Shown: positions 1-8,641 of the stretch, piece after piece | Position numbering within the stretch: the stretch's first letter is position 1 | Layout of the letters: each line of letters begins with the position of its first letter | DNA from: an uncultured Campylobacter sp. | GTDB taxonomy: Bacteria; Campylobacterota; Campylobacteria; Campylobacterales; Campylobacteraceae | Direction: 5' to 3' | NCBI RefSeq assembly: GCF_938045775.1 | Contig: NZ_CALIBH010000074.1 | Span: 1 to 62,186, forward strand | DNA length: 62,186 nucleotides | Translations under genes and position numbers: made by a program | The notes under the pieces: model-generated | The model's input: only the letters and a program-made list of their open reading frames with translations | Told to the model about the DNA's origin: nothing | Database searches by the model: none

Positions 1-868
1 TCGTGTCATTGACCCAGATCCTGCCGCGCGCGTCGGTAAATTCCTCCAGCTTATTGCCCTCGATCACGAAGTCGTTCAGTCGCGTGACGTCGCATCTGTC
101 GAATAAAATTTTCTCCACACACAGCGCCAAAAGCGCGTCGATCAAAAAGGGCGTGCGGAATTTTATTTCGCCCAGGTCGATGCCGAATTTTTGCGCTAGA
201 TCCGCTTCGTCTTCGTAGCAGATCACGCGAGCTAGGCTGTTTTGCGCGGCGATAGAGCTTTCGTAGGCGCGCGGGATCAGCGCCACGGAGCCTTCGCGCA
301 TCGCTAACAGCGGCGAGAGTTTAGCACGCTCATACTCCGCAAAATCGCCGTGCCAGCTGAGATGATCGGGCGTGATCGCGAGCAGCACGTAGATGTCGGG
401 GCGCGCATGCTTGGTGTAGTGCAGCGTAAATGAGCTCGTCTCCAGCACCCAAATTTTAGCGCTTTTGTTTAGCTTTGCAAGCGGGACGCCCACGTTGCCG
501 CCCATTTGCGAGCCATATCGCTCGAGCAGGTGCTGCATCATCTTCGTCGTCGTCGTCTTGCCGTTCGTGCCGCTGATCCAAATTTTAAGACCTTTGTAAT
601 CGCTGAAATAATCGTATTCGCTGATTAAATTCCGTGCCTTTCGTACCAGCTCGTGATGCGGCGGAAAGCCAGGACTTGGGATTTCAAGTTCGCTTGCGGC
701 GGGATCGAACTCGCTTGGGTTTAAAAGCGCGTTGCCGAACTCATCCAGCTTAGGTGTGCCCGAAGAAATTTCAAATTTATCGTCGTAGATCTCCCAGCCG
801 CCTTCGTCGCGACAGCGCTCGGCGATCGCTCTGGTCGTAAGCCCGTAGCCAAATAGCGATTTTTTCAT
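1..868 (-). CDS. murD: MurD, UDP-N-acetylmuramoylalanine--D-glutamate ligase (3' end cut by window edge)
   Basis: Cytoplasmic ATP-dependent ligase that adds D-Glu to UDP-MurNAc-L-Ala in peptidoglycan synthesis. Reading the minus strand from ATG 868-866 gives an open frame to the window edge (289 codons). The N-terminus MKKSLFGYGLTTRAIAE is the Campylobacter-type MurD start, and the Mur-ligase P-loop ISGTNGKTTTT lies near residues 98-107. MGGNVG, LETSSFTLHY and ITPDHLSWHG follow in the expected order. About two thirds of the protein is present. The start overlaps the stop of the short upstream ORF (ATGA), which indicates translational coupling in an mraY-small ORF-murD operon. Identity is secure; the C-terminal domain is not in view. 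Confidence 0.95.
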   Translation of the reverse strand, partial: MKKSLFGYGLTTRAIAERCRDEGGWEIYDDKFEISSGTPKLDEFGNALLNPSEFDPAASELEIPSPGFPPHHELVRKARNLISEYDYFSDYKGLKIWISGTNGKTTTTKMMQHLLERYGSQMGGNVGVPLAKLNKSAKIWVLETSSFTLHYTKHARPDIYVLLAITPDHLSWHGDFAEYERAKLSPLLAMREGSVALIPRAYESSIAAQNSLARVICYEDEADLAQKFGIDLGEIKFRTPFLIDALLALCVEKILFDRCDVTRLNDFVIEGNKLEEFTDARGRIWVNDT

Positions 869-981
869 TTTTCTCCCCCTTTGCCCCATAAAATTTGCGT
901 TATCTCATCCGCGCTAAGCTCGGCAATTTCGCCGTATTTTTCGCGCGCCGTTTCGAAGTTGGGCTTGATCTGCGCTCGCAT
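865..981 (-). CDS. 38-residue ORF coupled between mraY and murD (unknown)
   Basis: This ORF starts one base after the mraY stop codon and its TGA overlaps the murD ATG by ATGA, so it sits exactly between two essential cell-wall genes with no spare bases. The 38-residue product begins MRAQIKPNFETAREKYGE and ends ILWGKGGEK. It is charged, without a membrane segment or signal peptide. A weak purine-rich site (GAGA) precedes the ATG. It may be a genuine microprotein or only a reading frame that relays ribosomes from mraY to murD. I recognise no family. Confidence 0.45.
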   Translation of the reverse strand: MRAQIKPNFETAREKYGEIAELSADEITQILWGKGGEK

Positions 982-982
982 T

Positions 983-2047
983 TTATCTCAGTTTCAGCGA
1001 CGTCAGCGCTATGATATTTGCGATCAGCGCGATGATCCAAAAGCGGATGATGATTTTGTTTTCGACCCAGCCTTTAAGCTCGAAATGGTGGTGTATCGGC
1101 GCCATCAGGAAAATTCTGCGTTTGAAAATTTTAAAGCTGCCCACTTGCAAGATCACGCTGAGCGTTTCGATGACGAAGACGAAGCCGATCATTATGAGTA
1201 AGATTTCGTTTTTCGTGATGACCGCGCAGTATCCTAAAAACGCGCCCACGCTGAGGCTGCCGCTATCGCCCATAAAGACTTCTGCGGGGTAGCAGTTAAA
1301 CCACAAAAACCCAAGCAGTGCGCCGATCAGCGCCGAGACGATGATGCAGACCTCGCCCGCGCCCGCGACGCGCGGTAGCAAGAGATATTGCGAGTAGATC
1401 GCATGCCCGCAAAGATAGGCAAATACGCCCAAGCTGCAGAGCGAAAACACCGACGGAATGGTCGCTAGCCCGTCCAAGCCATCGGTTAAATTTACCGCGT
1501 TTGAGCTTGCGCTTATCACGATCGTCCAAAACAGCGGCGCGAAGATCCATAAATTTAGTAGAGGGTATTTGAAAAACGGCACGAAAAATTCCCCGCCCAG
1601 GTCGCTAAAAGCATAAAGCGTCCCTCCGATCAAAAGTGCCAGGACGTTTTGTAGCGCGAATTTGGCTCGTGCGCTGAGGCCTGCGTGGTTGCGTCGGCCT
1701 AAAATTTTAGAGATATCGTCTTTGTAACCGATGAACGCAAAGCCCGTAAGGCAGAGCAAGCCGCAGAGCACGAAGACGTTGTCTAGCTTGGCGCACATCA
1801 GGCTTGCAAACACCGCGGCGGTAACGAAAACGAGCCCGCCCATCGTCGGGGTTTTGTTCTTTTTCTGATGGTTTTGCGGCGCCAAATCATAGATGGGCTG
1901 CGCGGCGTGTCTATTTTGCGCCCAGCGGATAAACCGCGGCATAGCCCAGACCGAAAAACAAAAAGCGATAAAAAACGCAAGTCCTGCGCGCGCGGTAATG
2001 TATTGGAAAAAATTTATATTCGTAAGATGATAGAGATAATAAAACAA
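983..2047 (-). CDS. mraY: MraY, phospho-MurNAc-pentapeptide transferase
   Basis: Inner-membrane enzyme that transfers phospho-MurNAc-pentapeptide to undecaprenyl phosphate, forming lipid I. The 354-residue product is full length for the family, with about ten membrane segments. Family signatures in order: TPTMGGLVF near residue 67, DDISKILGRRNHAGLS (Asp pair), NAVNLTDGLDGLAT, MGDSGSLSVGAFLG and the histidine motif APIHHHFELKGW. The start is TTG (2047-2045) preceded by AAAAGG. It opens the minus-strand cluster that continues into murD, divergent from gpmI. Confidence 0.96.
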   Translation of the reverse strand: MFYYLYHLTNINFFQYITARAGLAFFIAFCFSVWAMPRFIRWAQNRHAAQPIYDLAPQNHQKKNKTPTMGGLVFVTAAVFASLMCAKLDNVFVLCGLLCLTGFAFIGYKDDISKILGRRNHAGLSARAKFALQNVLALLIGGTLYAFSDLGGEFFVPFFKYPLLNLWIFAPLFWTIVISASSNAVNLTDGLDGLATIPSVFSLCSLGVFAYLCGHAIYSQYLLLPRVAGAGEVCIIVSALIGALLGFLWFNCYPAEVFMGDSGSLSVGAFLGYCAVITKNEILLIMIGFVFVIETLSVILQVGSFKIFKRRIFLMAPIHHHFELKGWVENKIIIRFWIIALIANIIALTSLKLR

Positions 2048-2095
2048 AGTCTACCTTTTAAATTTTATGAAATTTTATATGAAAACGCGCATTTT

Positions 2096-2101
2096 AGTAT
2101 A
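2096..2101 (-). promoter_or_regulatory. candidate -10 box for mraY
   Basis: TATACT on the minus strand, about 48 bases upstream of the mraY TTG, in an AT-rich divergent region. Campylobacter sigma-70 promoters rely mainly on the -10 element, so this is plausible but unproven. Confidence 0.35.
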
Positions 2102-2138
2102 AAAGAGGTAAAATTTAGCTTTTAGGGCGGATGAAATT

Positions 2139-2167
2139 TTGCCGCATTTGCCAAAAAAAAGTATAAT
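2139..2167 (+). promoter_or_regulatory. candidate sigma-70 promoter for gpmI
   Basis: TTGCCG (2139-2144) and a perfect TATAAT (2162-2167) are separated by 17 bases that include an A8 run. The site is about 80 bases upstream of the gpmI start, in the region divergent from mraY. Confidence 0.6.
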
Positions 2168-2245
2168 GCCGCTCGTAAAAACAGCGCCGCAGACCTGCCT
2201 TAAAAGGCCAGCGCGGCGAAATTTAGACGAAATTTAGGAGCCAAA

Positions 2246-3712
2246 ATGGGGCAAAAGACGATTTTACTTATCACCGACGGTATCGGCTTTAACGCGAGCG
2301 ATAAATTTAACGCGTTCGCAAACGCAAAAAAGCCCGCCTATGATTATCTTTTTAAAAACGTGCCCAATACGCTACTGCGTACTTCCGGGCTTGCCGTGGG
2401 CTTGCCGCAGGGGCAGATGGGAAACAGCGAAGTAGGGCATATGACGATCGGAAGCGGTAGAATTCTGTATCAAAACCTAGTCAAAATCGATCGCGCGATT
2501 GATGAGGGCTCGCTTGAGAAAAACGAAGCGCTGCAAAGCCTGCTTTCAAAGTGCCGCAGGCTGCACGTCATAGGGCTTTACAGCGACGGCGGCGTGCATT
2601 CGCACCTGCGCCATTTCGACGCGATCTGCGAGATAGCGCAGAATGCTGGATGCGAGACCTGGGCGCACGCTATCACCGATGGGCGCGACGTTTCGCCGAG
2701 CAGCGGAGCGGAATTTTTAAAGCATCTACAGGCTAAATTTAAAGTCGCTAGCGTGTGCGGGCGCTTTTACGCGATGGATCGCGACAAGCGCTTTGACCGC
2801 GTGAAGCGCGCTTACGACGTGCTTATGGGCGAAGCGGCGCCGCTTGAAATTTCGCCTAGCAGGTATATACTGCAAAGCTACGAGCGCGGCGTGAGCGACG
2901 AGTTTATCGAGCCTGCGAGCTTTAACGGATTTAGCGGTATCGGCGCGGATGACGGAGTGATCTTTATAAATTTTAGAAACGATCGCGCTAGAGAGCTTTG
3001 CGCGGCTTTGGGCGATGAGAGTTTCGGCGAATTTGAGCGGAAGTTCGTCGTGCAAAATTTAATCACGATGAGCGAATACGACGCGAGCTTTAAATTTCCT
3101 CTACTTTTTGAGAAGCCTGTGCTTAAAAACACGCTTTGCGAAGTGATCGCGGAAGCCGGTCTTACGCAGCTTCACACCGCCGAGACCGAAAAATACGCCC
3201 ACGTGACGTTTTTCTTTAACGGCGGCGTCGAGGAGCCGCTGCCGAACGAAACTCGCGTGCTGATCCCAAGCCCGAAAGTAAAAACCTACGACGAGCAACC
3301 GCAGATGAGCGCGCCCGCGGTGTGCGACGCGGTGATCCGCGGCATCGAAGCGGGGATCGATTTCATCGTCGTAAATTTCGCAAACGGCGATATGGTCGGT
3401 CATACAGGCAATTATGACGCCGCGGTAAAGGCGGTCGAAGCAGTGGATGAGTGCATCGGTAAAATTTTAAGCGCGGCGAAGGCGCACGATTACGCCTATG
3501 TCCAGATCAGCGATCACGGCAACTGCGAGGCGATGCGAGACGCTGACGGCGAAATTTTAACCAACCACACGACCTTTGACGTATTTTGCTTCGTCGCGGG
3601 CGAGGGCGTGCGTGAACTAAAAAGCGGACTTGGGCTTAGCAACGTCGCAGCGACCGTGCTAAAGCTAATGGGGCTGCCAAAGCCTGCGGAGATGGAAGAA
3701 GCGCTATTTTGA
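2246..3712 (+). CDS. gpmI: cofactor-independent phosphoglycerate mutase GpmI
   Basis: Interconverts 3- and 2-phosphoglycerate using two metal ions and a phosphoserine intermediate, in glycolysis and gluconeogenesis. The 488-residue length fits the family. Metal site DG at residues 11-12, catalytic Ser61 in QMGNSEVGH, then HAITDGRDVSP, FYAMDRDKRFDR, NFRNDRARE and the C-terminal metal motifs NGDMVGHTG and SDHGNCE are all visible. The ATG has a clear AGGAG site (taggagccaaaATG). It is the first gene of the plus-strand block, divergent from mraY; fabG follows after about 100 bases. Confidence 0.96.
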   Translation: MGQKTILLITDGIGFNASDKFNAFANAKKPAYDYLFKNVPNTLLRTSGLAVGLPQGQMGNSEVGHMTIGSGRILYQNLVKIDRAIDEGSLEKNEALQSLLSKCRRLHVIGLYSDGGVHSHLRHFDAICEIAQNAGCETWAHAITDGRDVSPSSGAEFLKHLQAKFKVASVCGRFYAMDRDKRFDRVKRAYDVLMGEAAPLEISPSRYILQSYERGVSDEFIEPASFNGFSGIGADDGVIFINFRNDRARELCAALGDESFGEFERKFVVQNLITMSEYDASFKFPLLFEKPVLKNTLCEVIAEAGLTQLHTAETEKYAHVTFFFNGGVEEPLPNETRVLIPSPKVKTYDEQPQMSAPAVCDAVIRGIEAGIDFIVVNFANGDMVGHTGNYDAAVKAVEAVDECIGKILSAAKAHDYAYVQISDHGNCEAMRDADGEILTNHTTFDVFCFVAGEGVRELKSGLGLSNVAATVLKLMGLPKPAEMEEALF

Positions 3713-3813
3713 AATTTAAACGGCGCAGCTCGCGAGCAGATTTAAACTGCTAAAATTTAGGTAAATTTGGATAAATTTACGCTAGAGATTAAAATTTTAA
3801 TAAAAGGACAAGT

Positions 3814-4557
3814 ATGAAATTTAGCGGGAAAAATGTTTTAATCACGGGCGCAAGCCGCGGTATCGGCGCGCAGATCGCAAGGACTTTAGCGGGCTATGGG
3901 CTTAAGGTGTGGATCAATTATCGTTCTGCACCTGAGCCTGCCGACGCGCTGCTAGAGGAGATCCGCGCAAACTGCGGAGAGGGTGCGGTGATAAAATTTG
4001 ACGCGACGAACGAGGCGGAATTTAGCGAGGCGATTGCCCTGATCGCGCAAAGCGACGGCGAGCTAAGCTATCTCGTAAATAACGCGGGCATCACGAACGA
4101 CAAGCTCGCGCTTAGGATGAAGCTGGAAGACTTCATGGGCGTGATTGAAGCAAATTTAAGCAGCGCCTTCATTGGCTGTCGTGAAGCTTTAAAGCTAATG
4201 AGTAAAAAGCGCTTCGGCGCGGTCGTAAACATCGCCTCGATTGTAGGCGAAATGGGCAACGCGGGGCAGGTCAATTACAGCGCGAGCAAGGGCGGAATGA
4301 TCGCGATGAGTAAGAGTTTCGCAAAAGAGGGCGCAGCGCGCGGCATCCGCTTTAATTGCATAACTCCGGGCTTCATCGCTACGGATATGACGGATGCGCT
4401 AAGCGACGACGTAAAAGCAAGCTACGAAGCGAGCATCCCGCTTAAGCGCCTCGGAAGCACGAGCGACGTCGCCGAAGGAGTTGCGTTTTTACTCAGCGAC
4501 GGCGCGGGCTACATTACGGGCGAGACGCTTAAGATCAACGGCGGGCTCTATATGTAG
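3814..4557 (+). CDS. fabG: FabG, 3-oxoacyl-ACP reductase
   Basis: NADPH-dependent reduction of 3-oxoacyl-ACP in type II fatty acid synthesis. Short-chain dehydrogenase of 247 residues: cofactor motif TGASRGIG (11-18), NNAG (89-92), catalytic Ser142 (NIASIVG), Tyr155 and Lys159 in YSASK, and a C-terminal INGGLYM typical of FabG. The start follows AAAAGGACAAGT. The neighbours acpP, fabF and accA distinguish it from generic SDR reductases. Confidence 0.95.
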   Translation: MKFSGKNVLITGASRGIGAQIARTLAGYGLKVWINYRSAPEPADALLEEIRANCGEGAVIKFDATNEAEFSEAIALIAQSDGELSYLVNNAGITNDKLALRMKLEDFMGVIEANLSSAFIGCREALKLMSKKRFGAVVNIASIVGEMGNAGQVNYSASKGGMIAMSKSFAKEGAARGIRFNCITPGFIATDMTDALSDDVKASYEASIPLKRLGSTSDVAEGVAFLLSDGAGYITGETLKINGGLYM

Positions 4558-4584
4558 CGTTAAATAGCGGAATTTAAGGTTAAA

Positions 4585-4596
4585 TATTATAGAATT
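4585..4596 (+). promoter_or_regulatory. possible -10 region upstream of acpP
   Basis: TATTATAGAATT lies about 35 bases before the acpP ATG in an AT-rich gap after fabG. It could provide the extra transcription that abundant acyl carrier protein needs. Based on one motif only. Confidence 0.3.
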
Positions 4597-4625
4597 ACGC
4601 GGTATTTTTTTAAAGGAGTGCTAAA

Positions 4626-4862
4626 ATGGCAGTATTTGAAGATGTAAGAGACGTAGTTGTAGAGCAACTCAGCGTTAGCCCGGATCAGGTTAAACTTGAC
4701 TCTAAAATTATCGAAGATTTGGGCGCGGACTCTCTTGACGTAGTTGAGCTAGTAATGGCTTTAGAGGAGAAATTCGGTATCGAGATCCCTGATAGCGAGT
4801 CCGAAAAATTAGTAAGCATTAAAGACGTAGTAGATTATATAGAAAATTTGCCTAAGAAATAA
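4626..4862 (+). CDS. acpP: acyl carrier protein
   Basis: Small acidic carrier (78 residues) of fatty acyl chains. Ser36 in DLGADSLDVVEL is the phosphopantetheine attachment site and the acidic recognition helix II follows. Strong AAAGGAG site before ATG. Codon use here is more AT-leaning than in the neighbours, as is common for highly expressed genes. It lies between fabG and fabF. Confidence 0.97.
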   Translation: MAVFEDVRDVVVEQLSVSPDQVKLDSKIIEDLGADSLDVVELVMALEEKFGIEIPDSESEKLVSIKDVVDYIENLPKK

Positions 4863-4880
4863 AATTTTAAGGAAGCGGTT

Positions 4881-6098
4881 TTGAAACGAGTCGTAGTAAC
4901 GGGCATCGGGATGATAACCTCTCTCGGGCTTGACAAACAGAGCAGTTTTGAAAATATCTGTAACGGAAAAACCGGGGTTGATAAAATTTCGCTCTTTGAC
5001 GCTAGCGAATTTCCGGTTCAAATTGCAGCTGAAGTAAAAGGTTTCGATCCTTCGAGCATAATCGAGGATGGAAAAGAGATAAAAAAGATGGATAGATTTA
5101 TCCAACTCGGGCTTAAAGCCGCGGGCGAAGCCATAGAGGACGCTAAATTTAGCGGTTTTGATAGCGACGAATTCGGCGTTAGCTCCGCTAGCGGTATCGG
5201 CGGTTTGCCGAATATCGAGATAAATGCCAATACCTGCTTGCAGCGCGGCCCTAGGCGAATTTCTCCGTTTTTTATCCCCTCTGCGTTAGTAAATATGCTC
5301 GGCGGCTTTGTTTCTATATATTATAAATTAAAAGGTCCGAATTTATCCAGCGTTACGGCTTGTGCGGCTTCTGCGCATGCGATTATGGACGCTGCGAGAG
5401 TTATTATGATCGGCGAAGCGAAAAAGATGCTTGCAGTGGGAGCCGAGGCTGCGGTTTGTCCCGTGGGTATCGGCGGATTTGCTGCGATGAAGGCGCTTTG
5501 CGCTAGAAACGACGATCCCGCGCATGCTTCGCGTCCGTTTGATGCGGAACGAAACGGCTTTGTGATGGGTGAAGGCGCGGCGGCTTTAGTTTTAGAAGAG
5601 CTAGAGGACGCAAAAGCGCGCGGCGCTAAAATTTACGGCGAGCTCGTAGGATTCGGCGCTAGCGGCGATGCTTATCATATCACTTCGCCTAGCCTAGACG
5701 GCCCGATCCGCGCTATGAAAAAGGCCTACGAAATGGCGGGACGCCCGAAGATTGATTATATCAACGCTCACGGAACGTCCACCGCGATAAACGATAAAAA
5801 CGAAACCGCGGCTTTAAAAGAGCTTTTCGGCGAGGGGAAGGTGCCTGCGGTCAGCTCCACCAAGGGCCAGCTAGGACATTGCCTGGGCGCTGCCGGAGCG
5901 GTAGAGGCTGCGATCAGTCTTTTAGCGATGCAAAACGGCATCATACCGCCTACGATAAATCAAATTTCAAAAGATCCCGATTGCGATTTGGACTATGTGC
6001 CAAACGTAGCTAGGAAGGCCAAACTCGATTGTGTTATGAGCAATAACTTCGGCTTCGGCGGCACGAACGCATCGCTTATTTTCAAAAGAGTAGATTGA
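4881..6098 (+). CDS. fabF: FabF, beta-ketoacyl-ACP synthase II
   Basis: Condenses malonyl-ACP with acyl-ACP in chain elongation. The 405-residue thiolase-fold protein keeps the Cys-His-His triad: Cys161 in TACAASAHA, His297 in NAHGTSTAIND and His333 in GQLGHCLGAAG. Start codon is TTG with AAGGAAG upstream, 18 bases after acpP. The stop overlaps the accA ATG by one base (TGATG), so the two are probably translationally coupled. Confidence 0.96.
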   Translation: MKRVVVTGIGMITSLGLDKQSSFENICNGKTGVDKISLFDASEFPVQIAAEVKGFDPSSIIEDGKEIKKMDRFIQLGLKAAGEAIEDAKFSGFDSDEFGVSSASGIGGLPNIEINANTCLQRGPRRISPFFIPSALVNMLGGFVSIYYKLKGPNLSSVTACAASAHAIMDAARVIMIGEAKKMLAVGAEAAVCPVGIGGFAAMKALCARNDDPAHASRPFDAERNGFVMGEGAAALVLEELEDAKARGAKIYGELVGFGASGDAYHITSPSLDGPIRAMKKAYEMAGRPKIDYINAHGTSTAINDKNETAALKELFGEGKVPAVSSTKGQLGHCLGAAGAVEAAISLLAMQNGIIPPTINQISKDPDCDLDYVPNVARKAKLDCVMSNNFGFGGTNASLIFKRVD

Positions 6099-7036
6099 TG
6101 GCGAGCTATCTGGACTTCGAAAAGTCTATAAAGCAGATCGACGAGGACATTACCGCTGCAAAAATTCGCGGCGATGAGGATGCGGTCGAAATTTTAAATA
6201 AGAACCTCGAAAAAGAAATTTCCAAAGTTTATAAAAATTTAAACGAATACCAAAGACTTCAGCTTGCGCGCCACCCGGATCGCCCTTACGCGATCGATTA
6301 TATTCGTGCGCTTTTGCAAGACGCTAGGGAGCTTCATGGCGACCGCGCCTTTAGAGACGATCCTTCGATCGTGTGCTATCTGGGCATTATGGGTAACCGT
6401 AAAATTGCCGTGATTGCCGAGCAGAAGGGTCGCGGTACCAAAAACAAGCTGAAGCGAAATTTCGGCATGCCCCATCCGGAGGGCTATCGCAAGGCACTGC
6501 GCGTAGCAAAACTTGCCGAGAAATTTAACCTTCCGATTCTATTTTTGATCGATACTCCGGGCGCATATCCGGGACTTGGTGCCGAGGAGCGCGGTCAAAG
6601 CGAAGCAATCGCGCGAAATCTATATGAGCTTAGCGATATTAAAACGCCTACGATCGCCGTAGTTATAGGCGAGGGCGGTAGCGGCGGAGCTTTGGCTATC
6701 GGCGTGGCTGATCGGCTGGCGATGCTTCAAAACTCAATTTTTTCAGTTATCTCTCCTGAGGGCTGTGCCGCGATTTTGTGGAACGATCCAAGTAAGAGCG
6801 AGGCCGCTACGAAAGCGCTAAAGATCACCGCCGAGGAGCTAAAAGAGCTGGGCTTGATCGACGACGTGATCAAAGAGCCTAAAACGGGCGCCCACAGAGA
6901 TAAAGACGGCGCGATAAAAGCGCTTGGAAACTACGTCTTAACCGAGCTGCACAAGCTAGACGATCTTAGCATAGACGAGCTCATCAGCAGAAGACAACAA
7001 AAAATTTTAAGGTTCGGTGCTTATAAAGAAAACTAA
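6098..7036 (+). CDS. accA: AccA, acetyl-CoA carboxylase carboxyltransferase subunit alpha
   Basis: Alpha half of the carboxyltransferase that makes malonyl-CoA. The 312-residue length is normal. N-terminal coiled region, then ARHPDRPYAIDYI, QKGRGTKNKLKRNFGMPHPEGYRKA, the crotonase-like PGAYPGLGAEERGQSEAIARN and GEGGSGGALAIGVADR. ATG 6098 is preferred over the in-frame TTG at 6095 because it forms the one-base overlap with the fabF stop. accD is not in the window. Confidence 0.95.
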   Translation: MASYLDFEKSIKQIDEDITAAKIRGDEDAVEILNKNLEKEISKVYKNLNEYQRLQLARHPDRPYAIDYIRALLQDARELHGDRAFRDDPSIVCYLGIMGNRKIAVIAEQKGRGTKNKLKRNFGMPHPEGYRKALRVAKLAEKFNLPILFLIDTPGAYPGLGAEERGQSEAIARNLYELSDIKTPTIAVVIGEGGSGGALAIGVADRLAMLQNSIFSVISPEGCAAILWNDPSKSEAATKALKITAEELKELGLIDDVIKEPKTGAHRDKDGAIKALGNYVLTELHKLDDLSIDELISRRQQKILRFGAYKEN

Positions 7037-7096
7037 ATTTTAAATTTCGCAACTTTTTAAAACCAAATTTAATAACTTCACACTCTAAGAGGACAA

Positions 7097-8443
7097 ATGG
7101 AAAATACAAATCAAAATTCCGCTCAGACCGCCGTTTCAAATTCTAATCAAAACGGCAGAAAAACTTACGCTAAAACGCACGTTCCCGTCGAGGGCTACCA
7201 GATCGAGGAGCTCCGCTCGATGGATCTTGAAAATCTCATCGCCATAGCAGACGAGCTGGGCGTCGAAAACCCGCGCGAATTCCGCCGCCAAGCTCTCGTT
7301 TTTGAAATTTTACGCATGCAGACGAAGCAGGGCGGCTTTATACTTTTTACGGGGATTTTGGAGGTTACCGCCGAGGGTTACGGCTTTTTGCGCGGCATAG
7401 ATTCAAATTTAAGCGACAGTGCCAACGACGCCTACGTGAGCCTAAGCCAGATCCGTAAATTCGCCCTACGCGTCGGCGACATCGTCACGGGCCAGGTGCG
7501 CGAGCCGAAGGATCAGGAGAAGTACTACGCGCTCTTAAAGATTGAGGCGATCAATTATAAATCGATTCAAGAGGCCAGAGAGCGCCCGCTATTTGATAAT
7601 CTCACGCCGCTTTTCCCGACCGAAAAGCTCAAGCTCGAATACGATCCTATGCACCTTACCGGTCGCGTGCTCGATCTTTTTACCCCGATCGGCAAGGGGC
7701 AGCGCGGGCTCATCACGGCGCCTCCGCGTAGCGGTAAAACGGAGCTGATGAAAGAGCTTGCCAACGGCATTACGCGCAACCACCCCGAGGTCGAGCTTTT
7801 GGTGCTGCTAGTCGACGAGCGTCCCGAGGAGGTGACCGATATGGAGCGCAGCGTGCGCGGCGAGGTGTTTAGCTCGACCTTCGATCAGCCCGCATTCAAC
7901 CACGTCCGCGTCGCCGAGCTCGTCATCGAAAAGGCAAAACGCGCCGTCGAAAACGGCAAGGACGTCGTCATCCTGCTCGATAGCATCACTCGCCTTGCGC
8001 GCGCCTACAACACCGTCACGCCTAGCAGCGGCAAAGTCCTAAGCGGCGGCGTGGACGCAAACGCCCTGCATAAACCGAAGCGCTTCTTCGGTGCGGCGCG
8101 AAATATCGAAAACGGCGGCTCGCTTACCATCGTCGCTACCGCACTCATCGAGACCGGCTCGCGAATGGACGACGTGATCTTCGAGGAGTTCAAAGGCACG
8201 GGCAACAGCGAGATCATCCTCGATCGCAACATCTCGGATCGTAGAATTTACCCCGCGATCAACATTACAAAGTCCGGCACGCGCAAAGAGGAGCTTTTGC
8301 AAGGCAGCGAAAATCTGCAAAAGATCTGGGCGCTGCGCTCGGCTATCTCGACGATGGACGACGTCGAGGCGCTGAAATTTTTATACGCCAAGATGCTAAA
8401 AACCAAAGACAACACCGAGTTGCTATCTATAATGAACGGCTAA
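7097..8443 (+). CDS. rho: transcription termination factor Rho
   Basis: Hexameric RNA-dependent ATPase that ends transcription. 448 residues: Rho N-terminal helical domain (about 33-80), cold-shock-like RNA-binding domain (EGYGFLRG near 93-100), Walker A in TAPPRSGKTEL (about 207-217), Walker B VVILLDSITRLARAYN, Q-loop GGVDANAL and R-loop region. The N-terminal 20 residues are Asn/Gln/Ser-rich (NQNSAQTAVSNSNQNG), the same composition as the inserts seen in other proteins here. Start preceded by AAGAGGAC. Confidence 0.97.
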   Translation: MENTNQNSAQTAVSNSNQNGRKTYAKTHVPVEGYQIEELRSMDLENLIAIADELGVENPREFRRQALVFEILRMQTKQGGFILFTGILEVTAEGYGFLRGIDSNLSDSANDAYVSLSQIRKFALRVGDIVTGQVREPKDQEKYYALLKIEAINYKSIQEARERPLFDNLTPLFPTEKLKLEYDPMHLTGRVLDLFTPIGKGQRGLITAPPRSGKTELMKELANGITRNHPEVELLVLLVDERPEEVTDMERSVRGEVFSSTFDQPAFNHVRVAELVIEKAKRAVENGKDVVILLDSITRLARAYNTVTPSSGKVLSGGVDANALHKPKRFFGAARNIENGGSLTIVATALIETGSRMDDVIFEEFKGTGNSEIILDRNISDRRIYPAINITKSGTRKEELLQGSENLQKIWALRSAISTMDDVEALKFLYAKMLKTKDNTELLSIMNG

Positions 8444-8448
8444 ATTTT

Positions 8449-8490
8449 ATTAAATTGATTCGTTATGAAATTTAATGCTTTATTATTCTT
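8449..8490 (+). terminator. weak terminator-like hairpin after rho
   Basis: ATTAAATT (8449-8456) and AATTTAAT (8469-8476) form an 8-bp AT-only stem with a 12-base loop, followed by a T-rich stretch. The stem is weak, so confidence is low. The rest of the gap up to the acyltransferase is AT-rich and holds nothing else I can name. Confidence 0.3.
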
Positions 8491-8641
8491 GCGTTAGGTT
8501 TTATGTAAACGACTTAGATTTTGATAAGAGATAGTCAAGGATTTCGGTTGTGGAGGAATAGGTCAGCTCATTTTTTTGAGTACAACATACTCTCTATGAG
8601 CTTAAATCTATAAAAATTAAACAATATAAGTGAGTAATTCT

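Noticed and set aside
543..566. CGTCGTCGTCGT triplet repeat
   Set aside because: It is the run of Thr codons in the MurD P-loop (GKTTTT), a protein constraint.
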